Assembly (NCBI RefSeq): GCF_002237595.1
Contig: NZ_CP022529.1
Coordinates: 3,642,501-3,706,500 of the forward strand
Length of the DNA stretch: 64,000 nt
Reading direction: 5' to 3'
Source of the DNA: Labrenzia sp. VG12
GTDB lineage: Bacteria; Pseudomonadota; Alphaproteobacteria; Rhizobiales; Stappiaceae
Positions 1-7,884 of this stretch are shown here, one piece after another (the stretch's first letter is position 1; the number at the start of each line of letters is the position of its first letter). Below the pieces are notes generated by a model. That model was not told the origin of the DNA. It saw only the letters and a program-made list of their open reading frames with translations, and did not search any database. The position numbers and the translations under genes were made by a program.

Positions 1-754
1 AGCCGATCGGCGCGTTTCCGAAGCCCATGAGCCTCTGACCGGCATCCACCACGACCGTGTGGCCCGTAACCTGTTTCGCCTCGACAAGGTAAATCACCGT
101 ATCGACAACATCCTGCGGGCCGAGCCCCGGCCCAAGCGGCGTCAGCTTCTGACGACTGTCGAAATTTTCCTGGGTCTGGTCGCTCGGCAGGATCAGGCCC
201 GGCGCAATCGCGTTGACCCGGACCCCCGCCTTGCCAAGATCGTAGGCCGCCAGACGCGTCGCCCCGTCCAGGGCAAACTTGCCGCAAAAATAGCTGAACC
301 GTTCCGGCGCGGCCGAGAGCATCTGCGTGTCGAGCATGTTGATGATGGCGCCGCCCTCCGGCATCGGGTCCTGCCTGGCAAAGGCCTGCATCAGGAAGAC
401 AGGCGCAGCTGCGTTCACATTCATCAGGAACTGCCAGGTCTCGAGGGTCAGATCGCCCAGACTGTCTGTGTTGAACGCCGAGGCTGAATTCACCAGGACA
501 GAAACCGGCCCGCCGAGAGCTGTCGCGGTCTCCTCAATCAGCTCACCCGCGGTTTCCGGTTTGCTCAAGTCCTTCTGCAGGAGCTTCGCCTTGCCTCCGG
601 CTGCCACGATTTCATCGTGAAGGTCCTGTGCGCCCCCCACAGATGAATTGAAGTGCAGCCCCATGGCATAGCCCTTGTCCGCCAGACCTTTGGCGATGGC
701 TTTTCCGAGCCGCTTCCCCGCCCCTGTCACCAGCGCAATCTTTTGCTCCGCCAT
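1..754 (-). CDS. FolM/PTR1-like short-chain dehydrogenase (3' end outside window)
   Basis: At least 251 codons, open through the window edge, so the C-terminus is missing. It is a classical SDR. The N-terminal cofactor motif reads TGAGKRLG, the TGxxxRLG form typical of pteridine reductases (PTR1) and dihydromonapterin reductase FolM rather than the usual TGxxxGxG. The active site is YFCGK (YxxxK), and VNSASAF replaces the NNAG motif. The start at 754 is preceded by a good GGGAGG ribosome site. It lies 36 bp downstream of a DHPS-like gene and behind a FolB-like gene, so reduction of a dihydropterin by NADPH is the most economical role. The pterin substrate is inferred from the motif and context; a generic SDR is possible. 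Confidence 0.75.
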   Translation of the reverse strand, partial: MAEQKIALVTGAGKRLGKAIAKGLADKGYAMGLHFNSSVGGAQDLHDEIVAAGGKAKLLQKDLSKPETAGELIEETATALGGPVSVLVNSASAFNTDSLGDLTLETWQFLMNVNAAAPVFLMQAFARQDPMPEGGAIINMLDTQMLSAAPERFSYFCGKFALDGATRLAAYDLGKAGVRVNAIAPGLILPSDQTQENFDSRQKLTPLGPGLGPQDVVDTVIYLVEAKQVTGHTVVVDAGQRLMGFGNAPIG

Positions 755-790
755 CTTTTTTCCTCCCACAAGTCCGGCTGCTGACAGTCT

Positions 791-1675
791 TCAGGCAAAT
801 TCCTGCAGGTTCAAGACCGGCTGCACCCGCGGCACTTCATGACTGCGCACCAGGTTGGCTTTGGACATGACCGCGATGGTGGCTGCACTGGTCTGGGCGA
901 CCCGAACCTCGTCCCGGAAAAGATAGACTGCACCGGTCAGCTGCACGGTAACGGGCCAGCCCAGCTCCCGCAGGCGGAAGGACTGCAGGATGCTGTCGGT
1001 CTGATAGCGGATCCGGTCCGGCCCATCCGGCAAATGCAGGGCAAACCCGAACCCCGGATCGACCCAGAGCCGTTCGATACCTGCCTCCGTCGCCATTCGG
1101 ATACGCTCCTTGAAGAAGGTCAGCTGGTGATCGAAGATATCTTCCGCCGGTGGCAGGTAATCGGCGGACCGGGCATTTTCACCGGGCGTGTAACACAGGA
1201 CGATGCCGGCCTTGTGCGCGGCAATCGCTTCATAGAAAGCCGTGTCATCGACACGGCCGGTCAGATTGACAACACCGGCGCCGGCCTCAAGCAGAGCAAC
1301 ACCCACTTCCGGATGATAGGTTTCCACCGAGCAAAGGATGTTTTCCTCTGCCAGCGCCTTCACCACAGGCCGCATACGGTCAATCTGCCGTTCGGCTGCA
1401 ACAAGATCCGCCGTCTCTCCGGTCGACTCGGCCCCGATATCGACCATTGCCGCCCCTTCCAGGGTCATGCGCCGCCCGCGATAAAGCGCGGCCTCGAATG
1501 TGTGGCAGACCGTTTCGCGATAGGTGCTGTCCGGAGAGAGGTTCAGAACCCCCATCTGGTAGGTTTTATCCTCGAAGGTCTTGTTGAATTTTTCGAAGGA
1601 GAAAGTGCGGATCGGGCTTTCGAGCGCATCGCGGTACTTGAGCCACAAGGGCAAAAGGCGGTCGGCGGAAATCAT
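791..1675 (-). CDS. divergent dihydropteroate synthase-like protein
   Basis: 294 residues, a TIM-barrel pterin-binding protein with an N-terminal extension of about 40 residues before the canonical first strand (MGVLNLSPDS, residues 41-50). Family landmarks remain: DIGAEST (79-85), VVN (135-137), DPGFGF (206-211) and RSH (277-279). Compared with E. coli FolP, the residues matching N22, N115, D185, R255 and H257 are present. D96 in the SVDT motif is Glu118 here, and the SRK loop with K221 is replaced by a stretch with no Ser-Arg-Lys. This suggests pterin binding without normal pABA condensation. It sits between the FolB-like and SDR genes. Whether it makes a folate-like compound or some other pterin derivative cannot be told from sequence. 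Confidence 0.75.
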   Translation of the reverse strand: MISADRLLPLWLKYRDALESPIRTFSFEKFNKTFEDKTYQMGVLNLSPDSTYRETVCHTFEAALYRGRRMTLEGAAMVDIGAESTGETADLVAAERQIDRMRPVVKALAEENILCSVETYHPEVGVALLEAGAGVVNLTGRVDDTAFYEAIAAHKAGIVLCYTPGENARSADYLPPAEDIFDHQLTFFKERIRMATEAGIERLWVDPGFGFALHLPDGPDRIRYQTDSILQSFRLRELGWPVTVQLTGAVYLFRDEVRVAQTSAATIAVMSKANLVRSHEVPRVQPVLNLQEFA

Positions 1676-1765
1676 CTTGAAAAGGCTCCGGAAAAAGGAA
1701 GGGGAACAATTGAGGAAGACGTCAGCAGTGAAATAGGCGGCACGGACACCCCGGCAAGCCGGCGA

Positions 1766-2251
1766 TCAACCGCGCCTTCGGGTGATACGGATGCCAACTC
1801 CGCTGGCATCTTCAAAGATGTCCGGCTTTGTCACCTTAACCGACACCTCGTCGGCGAGCGGATTGCCGAGTGCAAACTCAGCCACGGCTTCGGCCCATTC
1901 TTCCACCAGCTCGACATGGCCGCCGGTCGCCGCCTTACCCTGAATGAACGCGACCGTATCCGCATAGGACACATACTGCCCGGTCTCACGGACGATCCTG
2001 CGGTAGTCCGGCACCGTGACGATCTCGACATCGAAGCGCACCGCCTGACGGCGCCCCTTTTCGCTATCGAGTACACCGATTTCCGTCGGTAGCAGCAGTC
2101 CTTCGATCAGGATCGTGTCCCGCCCCTTCTCCAATAGGGTGCCCCCTGTCGTGTCGGGGCGTTCGGTCAGCGAAGATGAAGTCATGCGGGATCCGGCAGG
2201 CTGGAACAACGTGTGCCCGCAGTCATGTAACTTCAACGGCGGTGCCGTCAA
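1766..2251 (-). CDS. FolB/FolX-like dihydroneopterin aldolase-family protein
   Basis: 161 codons from the first ATG; an internal ATG at 2185 would give about 139 residues, nearer the family length of 120, and neither has a strong ribosome site. The conserved core begins at ILIEGLLLPTEIGV. Family catalytic positions look intact: a Glu in GVLDSEKGRRQ, a Glu in ELVEEWAEAVAE, and the Lys of VKVTKPDIF. Members cleave dihydroneopterin to hydroxymethyl-dihydropterin (FolB) or epimerise its triphosphate to the monapterin form (FolX). It begins 29 bp after the mannonate dehydratase stop and 90 bp before the DHPS-like start, so it is probably co-transcribed with the uronate genes. Confidence 0.72.
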   Translation of the reverse strand: MTAPPLKLHDCGHTLFQPAGSRMTSSSLTERPDTTGGTLLEKGRDTILIEGLLLPTEIGVLDSEKGRRQAVRFDVEIVTVPDYRRIVRETGQYVSYADTVAFIQGKAATGGHVELVEEWAEAVAEFALGNPLADEVSVKVTKPDIFEDASGVGIRITRRRG

Positions 2252-2280
2252 GCAAGACGCCCCCCAGCGGCACCAGCAAC

Positions 2281-3456
2281 CTAGCCTGCAGTCCTACCCT
2301 CGAAAGCATCAACCGCGCGGGTCACACCGCGCAGTTCCGCGAGCCCGCGCAACCGTCCAATGGCAGGATAGCCCGGCGTGGAGGTTCCCGTCAGATCGTT
2401 CAAAATGCGGTGACCGTGATCCGGACGCATCGGCAGATGGTTGCCATTGCCGCGTTCCAGGCGCCGCAAGGCCCGGATAATGGCGACCATGTCGATATCG
2501 CCCTCCAGATGGGCATCTTCATGGAAACTCCGCGGATCGGCCTCGCGCCTGGTGGCGCGCAGGTGCACGAAGTGAAGGCGCTCGCCAAGCGCTTCGACAA
2601 TCGCCGGCAGATCGTTTTCCGCATGCACCCCAAGAGAACCCGCGCAGAGCGTGAAGCCATGCGCGTTCGAAGAAGACAAGCCCGCGATACGTTCCAGGTC
2701 GGCCTGCGTCCCGGCAATCCGCGGCAGACCGAAAAGGGATCGCGGCGGATCATCCGGGTGCAAGGCCAGCCTTGCGCCTGCCGCCTCGATCTCCGGCACC
2801 ACAACCTGAAGAAAATTCTGAAGGTTCTGGAACAGTTCCTCCCGGCCAATGTCCCTGTAGGCGGCAAGACGCTCGCGGAAGCCGTCCAGACTGTAGCTTT
2901 CTTCCGAGCCCGGCAGACCTGCAATGATGTTTGCCGTCAATCGGTCGTGCGCCTCTTCGGACATCCCGGCGAACCGGGCTTCGGCCGCCGCAATATCCTC
3001 AGCCGAATAGTCGGCCTCGGCGCCCTCGCGCTGCAGGATGAACAGGTCGAAGGCCGCATAGGCCGTGAACTCGAACCGGAGCGCAGTTGCCCCGTCAGCA
3101 AGTTCATAATCAAGATCCGTGCGGGTCCAGTCGAGAACCGGCATGAAATTGTAGCAGATCGTGGTGATGCCCTGCCGTGCCAGTGCCTTCGCCGTTTCCG
3201 CCCAGTTCCGCGCCCACTGCTCCCAGCCCGGTGCGCCGGTCTTGATGTCCTCGTGCACGGGAATGCTTTCGGTGACCAGCCATTGCAAACCCGCGTCTTC
3301 TATCAACTGGCGCCGTGCCGCGATCTCTTCTTCCGGCCAGAAGGTGCCGTTCGGAATCTCGTGCAACGCGGTTACGATCCCGCGGGCGCCTGTCTGGCGG
3401 ATGTCTTTCAGGGAAATGGGGTCCTGAGGTCCGAACCAGCGCCAGCTTTCAATCAT
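2281..3456 (-). CDS. uxuA: mannonate dehydratase
   Basis: 391 residues, full length for UxuA (about 390-400). The N-terminus MIESWRWFGPQDPISL and the ARGIVTALHEIPNG segment are characteristic of the family, as are ICYNFMPVLDWTRTDL and HPDDPPRSLFGLPRI. The enzyme dehydrates D-mannonate to 2-keto-3-deoxy-D-gluconate, the third step of glucuronate breakdown, in the cytoplasm with Mn2+. It follows the GntR regulator by 55 bp in an operon led by a TRAP binding protein and beta-glucuronidase. The matching reductase UxuB lies on the other arm of the regulon. The uronate isomerase UxaC and KDG kinase/aldolase genes are not in the window. Confidence 0.93.
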   Translation of the reverse strand: MIESWRWFGPQDPISLKDIRQTGARGIVTALHEIPNGTFWPEEEIAARRQLIEDAGLQWLVTESIPVHEDIKTGAPGWEQWARNWAETAKALARQGITTICYNFMPVLDWTRTDLDYELADGATALRFEFTAYAAFDLFILQREGAEADYSAEDIAAAEARFAGMSEEAHDRLTANIIAGLPGSEESYSLDGFRERLAAYRDIGREELFQNLQNFLQVVVPEIEAAGARLALHPDDPPRSLFGLPRIAGTQADLERIAGLSSSNAHGFTLCAGSLGVHAENDLPAIVEALGERLHFVHLRATRREADPRSFHEDAHLEGDIDMVAIIRALRRLERGNGNHLPMRPDHGHRILNDLTGTSTPGYPAIGRLRGLAELRGVTRAVDAFEGRTAG

Positions 3457-3511
3457 CGCATCCGGTCTTTCTTGTTATCGCGCGAGTGGTTTAGGTCGAT
3501 GGGGCAAGAGT

Positions 3512-4252
3512 TCAGGGCGCTGCCCTGGCAGGGGTGTAGAGATATCCGTCGAAGTCGGGGTCGCCAACATCCGAAAGTTCCAGCAGCGTCAGGCGGACAT
3601 TTTCAAGGTGCTGCCACATGGCCAGCCGGGCCTTCTCGGAATTGCGATGCCGCAAGGCCTCCAGGATCTCGGCGTGGTCATCAAGCCATTTCGCCCGGTA
3701 GCTGAGATCGAAGATTCGGTCATGCAGACGGGCCCACATGGAGCTGTTTTCCCGCTTCGACCAGAGATCCTCCACCTGGGCGACCAGCACGCTGTTCTGG
3801 GTGGCTTCGGCGATCAGAAGATGAAACTGCCGGTCGGCGGCATAGTCCTCTTCGCCCTTCTCGATGGCCTTGCGTTCCAGTTCCAGGGTCTCGCGCAACT
3901 GGACGATGTCATTCTTGGTGATGGTTGTGGCGGCAAAACCGGCAATGCTGCTTTCCAGGAGCTGGCGCGCCTGCAGCAGCTCGAAGGGACCGAAGTCGCC
4001 TTTTTGCACATTCAGTGAAATCTTCTCGCCTGAGGCGACATAACTGCCGGACCCCTTGCGCACGTCGAGATAGCCTTCGATCTCCAGCATGATAAAGGCT
4101 TCGCGCACGAGCGAGCGGCTGATGCCGAGTTCGAGCGAAATCTGCCGCTCCGTCGGAAACTTGTCTCCGGGTTTGTAGCCTTCATCCGCAATGCGCCGGG
4201 CCAGCAGCTCGGCGATTTCCTGGTAGCGGCGTTTTTGGGCGTCATTCGTCAT
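3512..4252 (-). CDS. GntR/FadR-type regulator, UxuR/ExuR-like
   Basis: 246 residues: a winged helix-turn-helix at about 10-75 (YKPGDKFPTERQISLELGIS, SRSLVREAFIMLE) followed by an FCD ligand domain at about 95-225. The ATG overlaps the stop of the beta-glucuronidase gene (ATGA), so the two are translationally coupled. Its place inside the glucuronide operon, together with a palindrome of UxuR/ExuR consensus type upstream of the TRAP gene (7235-7254), indicates a repressor released by a uronate or aldonate intermediate. The exact effector is not visible from the sequence. Confidence 0.88.
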   Translation of the reverse strand: MTNDAQKRRYQEIAELLARRIADEGYKPGDKFPTERQISLELGISRSLVREAFIMLEIEGYLDVRKGSGSYVASGEKISLNVQKGDFGPFELLQARQLLESSIAGFAATTITKNDIVQLRETLELERKAIEKGEEDYAADRQFHLLIAEATQNSVLVAQVEDLWSKRENSSMWARLHDRIFDLSYRAKWLDDHAEILEALRHRNSEKARLAMWQHLENVRLTLLELSDVGDPDFDGYLYTPARAAP

Positions 4253-6069
4253 GAAGCCTTCCTTGCCTCCACATCCCTGGCTGCGATCTCCCGATAATAA
4301 TCAGCCAGAATGTGGAATGCCTTTTTCTTGGTTTTCTTGTCGGCCGCAATCAGCCCCTTGTGATTGTAGCCGTTCTGAAAGATGTTTTGGCGCCTCTCAA
4401 CACGGAAATCATAAAGTATCCACGGCGACATGCCCTTGATGTAACCGAGCGCGCGCAGGGTCGCGATCTGTCTGACATAGACCTCAGCCATGTAGGCCTC
4501 GCTGAAAAGCCCCCGCTCAGGGCCTTTCTCCCCGATCACCCCATCGGCTCCCGTCTCCGAAATCACCACCGGACGGTCAGGGTTGGAGTTTTCGCCGATG
4601 GCCGCCAGGTCCTCGAAATTTTCTTCGTACCAGCCGAAATATTCATTGAGGCCGATGATATCGATATGGGCAGCCAGCCGGTCCTCGATCCGGTTCTGCG
4701 CGTGATTGACAAGGCAGGCCGCCGACGTCAGCCGGCTCGGATCGAGCGCCTTGCAGGTCTCGGCAAGACCTTTCATGAATGTGAGCCGTGCATCCGTATC
4801 CGGATTTTCATTGCCGACAGACCAGATGATCACGCTTGCCCTGTTCCGGTCCCGCTTGATCAGCTCCTTCAGCTGATTGTCAGCATCGCGATAGGTCGCT
4901 GGATTTTCAAAATCGATTGCCCAATAGACCGGGATTTCCTCCCAGAGCAGGAAACCGAGCTCATCGGCGATTTCGGCCGCGCGTTCATGGTGCGGATAAT
5001 GGGCAAGACGCAGGTAGTTGCAGCCGAGCTCGCTTGCATGTTCAAACCGCCGGCGCAGATCCGCTTCACTCGTCACCTTGCCAAGGACTGCGTCATCCTC
5101 GTGAACGGAAATGCCACGCAGGAACAGCGGCACCCCGTTCAACAGGATCTCCGTGCCGCGCCGTTCAATCTGCCGGAAACCGACCCGGTCGGTGATCCCG
5201 TCCTCACCGCAGGAAACAGAAACATCATAAAGCACCGGCGTCTCCGGGCTCCAGAGGTCCGGGCGGGCGCTGATATCAGCCGTTCCGCGACCTTCTGTAT
5301 CCAGGACAATCTCGGCGTCCACACCAAGTTCAGGGATCGACACGATGGCGGAACCTGATCTCGCGCCGTCAACCGTTACCTCGGCCCGCAAAGACGAATA
5401 GGTTCCGTCCGGCACGAGATACAAGAAGAAATCCCTGATCAGGCTCTTCGGCGTTTCGAAGTAGGAAGCCTCCCGATAAAGCCCACCATAGTTGAACCAG
5501 TCCGTATTACGCATCGGCACCCGGTCGCGGGTCCGTGTGTTGTTGACACAGGCCATGATCCAGTTCCGGCCATTTTTCAGCTTGCCGGTCAGCTCGACAC
5601 AGAAAGGGGTCGAAGCCCCGTAGTGGTTGCCGATGAATTCGCCATTCAGAAAGATCTTGCAGTCATAGGCAGCGGCCCCGAAACGCAGGAACTGGCGCTT
5701 CGTCTCGTCGACATCGTCAAGGTCCAGCGGCCGCGTGTACCAGGCGCTGCCTTCGAAGAAATACCATTTCTCCTTCAGCATCGCCCAGTTGGACGGAACC
5801 GGCACGGTTTCACCCATATAGGGGTCGTAATCCCAGGGCTCCGCCCGGTCTTCCGGAGCCTCCGGCAGCATGGCGAACCATTTCTGCCGGAGGCCGGTGT
5901 CGAGAAGGTCAACGCAGAAAGTCCAGTCGCCGTCCAGGCCCGTCACGCTGCGCCCGCCCATGAAGACAAGACCGTCATGATTGAGGGACTGCGTGTTGAA
6001 AGGCACGTCATAGTCCTCGTCATGCAGCGCCTGCAGGGCGTTGTCGGCGAGATGGGAACGTTCGAGCAT
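4249..6069 (-). CDS. uidA: beta-glucuronidase (GH2)
   Basis: 606 residues with the GH2 layout: sugar-binding jelly roll (about 30-210), immunoglobulin-like domain (about 215-305) and catalytic barrel (about 306-600). The acid/base is Glu421 in WSVGNEN and the nucleophile Glu505 in ISETGAD. The N-x-K pair that recognises the glucuronate carboxylate is present as Asn569 and Lys571 in GYNHKG, which favours glucuronidase over galactosidase. There is no signal peptide, so glucuronides are cleaved after import. It follows the TRAP binding-protein gene by 45 bp and overlaps the regulator gene by four bases. It would release D-glucuronate for the UxaC-UxuB-UxuA route. Confidence 0.88.
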   Translation of the reverse strand: MLERSHLADNALQALHDEDYDVPFNTQSLNHDGLVFMGGRSVTGLDGDWTFCVDLLDTGLRQKWFAMLPEAPEDRAEPWDYDPYMGETVPVPSNWAMLKEKWYFFEGSAWYTRPLDLDDVDETKRQFLRFGAAAYDCKIFLNGEFIGNHYGASTPFCVELTGKLKNGRNWIMACVNNTRTRDRVPMRNTDWFNYGGLYREASYFETPKSLIRDFFLYLVPDGTYSSLRAEVTVDGARSGSAIVSIPELGVDAEIVLDTEGRGTADISARPDLWSPETPVLYDVSVSCGEDGITDRVGFRQIERRGTEILLNGVPLFLRGISVHEDDAVLGKVTSEADLRRRFEHASELGCNYLRLAHYPHHERAAEIADELGFLLWEEIPVYWAIDFENPATYRDADNQLKELIKRDRNRASVIIWSVGNENPDTDARLTFMKGLAETCKALDPSRLTSAACLVNHAQNRIEDRLAAHIDIIGLNEYFGWYEENFEDLAAIGENSNPDRPVVISETGADGVIGEKGPERGLFSEAYMAEVYVRQIATLRALGYIKGMSPWILYDFRVERRQNIFQNGYNHKGLIAADKKTKKKAFHILADYYREIAARDVEARKAS

Positions 6070-6114
6070 CTTATGAAGGTCTCCGGATCGGACTGACTGC
6101 TGTTTGAAAGCCGC

Positions 6115-7095
6115 TTATTCGGCAGCCGCCTTGATACGCTTGATCAGGTCGGCGACAACCGGTGACTTCTGTGCAGCTTCTTCATGCATCGGCAGCACGG
6201 CCTCGATGAACGGGCCTTTTTCCACGTCGATGAATTCCACGCCGAGTTCGGACTTTGCGGTCTCGACGGCGGCCGCACTCATGGCGTCCCACTGCTCGCG
6301 GTGGAAATCCATGGATTCGCTTGCGGCGGTCCGGATGGCTTCCTTCTCGGCGTCGGACAGCTCGCCCCAGGTCTTGGTGGAGATCATCACGACAGACGGG
6401 ATCATGGTGTGGCCGTCATCGGAATAGAACTTGGAAACTTCACCATGACGGGCGGAGGTCAGGGCCATCGGGTTGTTTTCCGCACCGTCGACCACGCCTT
6501 GCTGCAAAGCACTGTAGAGTTCACCCCAGGCGATCGGGGTCGGGTTGGCACCGAGCAGTTCGACCATGCGGATGGCCGACGGGCTCGGCTGCACACGGAT
6601 CTTCATGCCTTTGAGATCCGCCGGCGAATGGATCGGCTTGTTGGCGTAGAAGGAGCGCGCGCCCTCAATGTAATAGGCAACACCGATGAAACCCTTGTCT
6701 TCGGAAGCTGCGAGGATGTCGGCACCGATGTCACCGCTGAGAACATCGTAATAGTGGTCAGCGCTGACAAAGATGTAAGGCAGGTTCAGGGCACCGTAGG
6801 ACTCTTCAAAAGCCTCCAGCTCCGAAGCGTTGGAGCGGGCCATGTCGAGGGCACCGTTCTGCATCAGCTCCATGGACTCGCGCTGGGTGCCGAGCTGGGC
6901 ATTCGCATAGATCCGGATCTTCAGATCGCCGTTGGTCAGTTCTTCCACGCGGTCCGCCATGAATTCCATGGACTTGTGCAGCGGATGGTCTTCCGGGTTG
7001 TTGTGATTGAGACGCAGGGTCTTGGCATTGGCAGCAGAGCCCAGCGCCACCACGCCTGCAGCCAACACGGCTGCGAGCTTCACGAAATTAGACAT
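6115..7095 (-). CDS. TRAP transporter substrate-binding protein (DctP family), probable uronate binder
   Basis: 326 residues from the ATG at 7095, chosen because a GGGAGGAAAT ribosome site precedes it and because it starts a clean signal peptide (MSNFVKLAAVLAAG...ANA). A longer in-frame ATG at 7149 would bury the signal peptide. Family landmarks are KGMKIRVQPSP, holding the Arg that pairs with the ligand carboxylate, and DGAENNP, common in uronate-binding DctP proteins. It is the first gene of the leftward operon, and its membrane partners are encoded divergently at 7340-9192. Glucuronate or a small glucuronide is the likely ligand, judged mainly from context. Confidence 0.88.
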   Translation of the reverse strand: MSNFVKLAAVLAAGVVALGSAANAKTLRLNHNNPEDHPLHKSMEFMADRVEELTNGDLKIRIYANAQLGTQRESMELMQNGALDMARSNASELEAFEESYGALNLPYIFVSADHYYDVLSGDIGADILAASEDKGFIGVAYYIEGARSFYANKPIHSPADLKGMKIRVQPSPSAIRMVELLGANPTPIAWGELYSALQQGVVDGAENNPMALTSARHGEVSKFYSDDGHTMIPSVVMISTKTWGELSDAEKEAIRTAASESMDFHREQWDAMSAAAVETAKSELGVEFIDVEKGPFIEAVLPMHEEAAQKSPVVADLIKRIKAAAE

Positions 7096-7193
7096 GATTT
7101 CCTCCCAATCGCGGCCTTGGCCGCAGGATTTGCGCCCCTCCCGAACCACCGGTCGAACGCGTCACGCGCAGCTGGTCTCCGCTGCGGATGGCG

Positions 7194-7209
7194 AATTGTT
7201 CGTCCAATT
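7194..7209. promoter_or_regulatory. secondary UxuR-type operator (imperfect)
   Basis: AATTGTTCGTCCAATT matches the core of the perfect palindrome at 7235-7254 in 13 of 16 positions. The two centres are 43 bp apart, close to four helical turns, so two regulator dimers could sit on the same DNA face. Confidence 0.5.
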
Positions 7210-7234
7210 TTCAAAATCAGTCAACCTTTTTTAC

Positions 7235-7254
7235 AAAATTGGTTGACCAATTTT
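7235..7254. promoter_or_regulatory. UxuR/ExuR-type operator
   Basis: A perfect inverted repeat, AAAATTGGT-TG-ACCAATTTT, in the 244-bp divergent promoter region between the TRAP binding-protein gene and the TRAP membrane genes. It matches the enterobacterial UxuR/ExuR box (AAATTGGTATACCAATTT) except in the two centre bases. The regulator at 3512-4252 is the obvious partner. One site here could control both arms of the regulon. Confidence 0.8.
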
Positions 7255-7339
7255 CATTCCTGACGCATGTCTAACCCTGCCGGATCCTGACTCACCGCCC
7301 TTCCATGCAGGGCACATCCGCCGGCGCGGGAGGTATATC

Positions 7340-7867
7340 GTGACACTTATCACCAGGAGCGTGGATCTGATCCTGCGCTTCGTCATCACCATCGCCTTTT
7401 CGGTTCTGGTCGCCTGTGTCGTCTGGCAGGTGTTTTCGCGCTACGTGCTGCAAAGCCCCAGCACCGTCACCGACGAGATGGCGCGTTTCCTGTTCATCTG
7501 GGTGGCGCTCCTGGGAGGAGCCTACACACTTGGCCAGCGCCGCCACCTGGCAATCGATCTTCTTCCCGTGATTACGACAGGCACCACCCGTCTGCTGGTC
7601 AACGTGGCCATCATCGGTGCTATCGCCTTTTTCGCCGGCGTGGTGCTGATCTATGGCGGCATCGACCTTGTCGGCCGCACGCTCGAGACGGGTCAGGTCT
7701 CACCGGCCCTGCGCCTGCCCATGGGACTGATCTACATCGCCATCCCGTTTTCCGGCACCTGCATGCTCTATTACTGCCTGACCTTCCTGATCGACCTGCT
7801 GCGCGAAGGCCGCGGCCCCAATGAACAACAGACGGCGGCTCCCAAGGCCGGCGGCCCGCTGGACTGA
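7340..7867 (+). CDS. TRAP transporter small membrane subunit (DctQ)
   Basis: 175 residues from a GTG start with a GGGAGG ribosome site seven bases upstream. Four hydrophobic segments are visible (about 10-35, 48-68, 88-110, 130-155), and the motif RYVLQSPSTVTDEMARFLFIWVALLG... is typical of DctQ. It pairs with the large subunit that begins 17 bp downstream. Together with the divergently encoded DctP it forms a sodium-driven importer in the inner membrane, probably for uronates. Confidence 0.9.
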   Translation: MTLITRSVDLILRFVITIAFSVLVACVVWQVFSRYVLQSPSTVTDEMARFLFIWVALLGGAYTLGQRRHLAIDLLPVITTGTTRLLVNVAIIGAIAFFAGVVLIYGGIDLVGRTLETGQVSPALRLPMGLIYIAIPFSGTCMLYYCLTFLIDLLREGRGPNEQQTAAPKAGGPLD

Positions 7868-7884
7868 CAAGGACAAGACCTTTC

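Noticed and set aside
839..2092. 417-codon open frame on the plus strand
   Set aside because: Antisense to the DHPS-like and FolB-like genes; no domain and no ribosome site.
2176..3705. 509-codon open frame on the plus strand
   Set aside because: Antisense to uxuA, which has clear family motifs; the plus-strand product has no recognisable domain.
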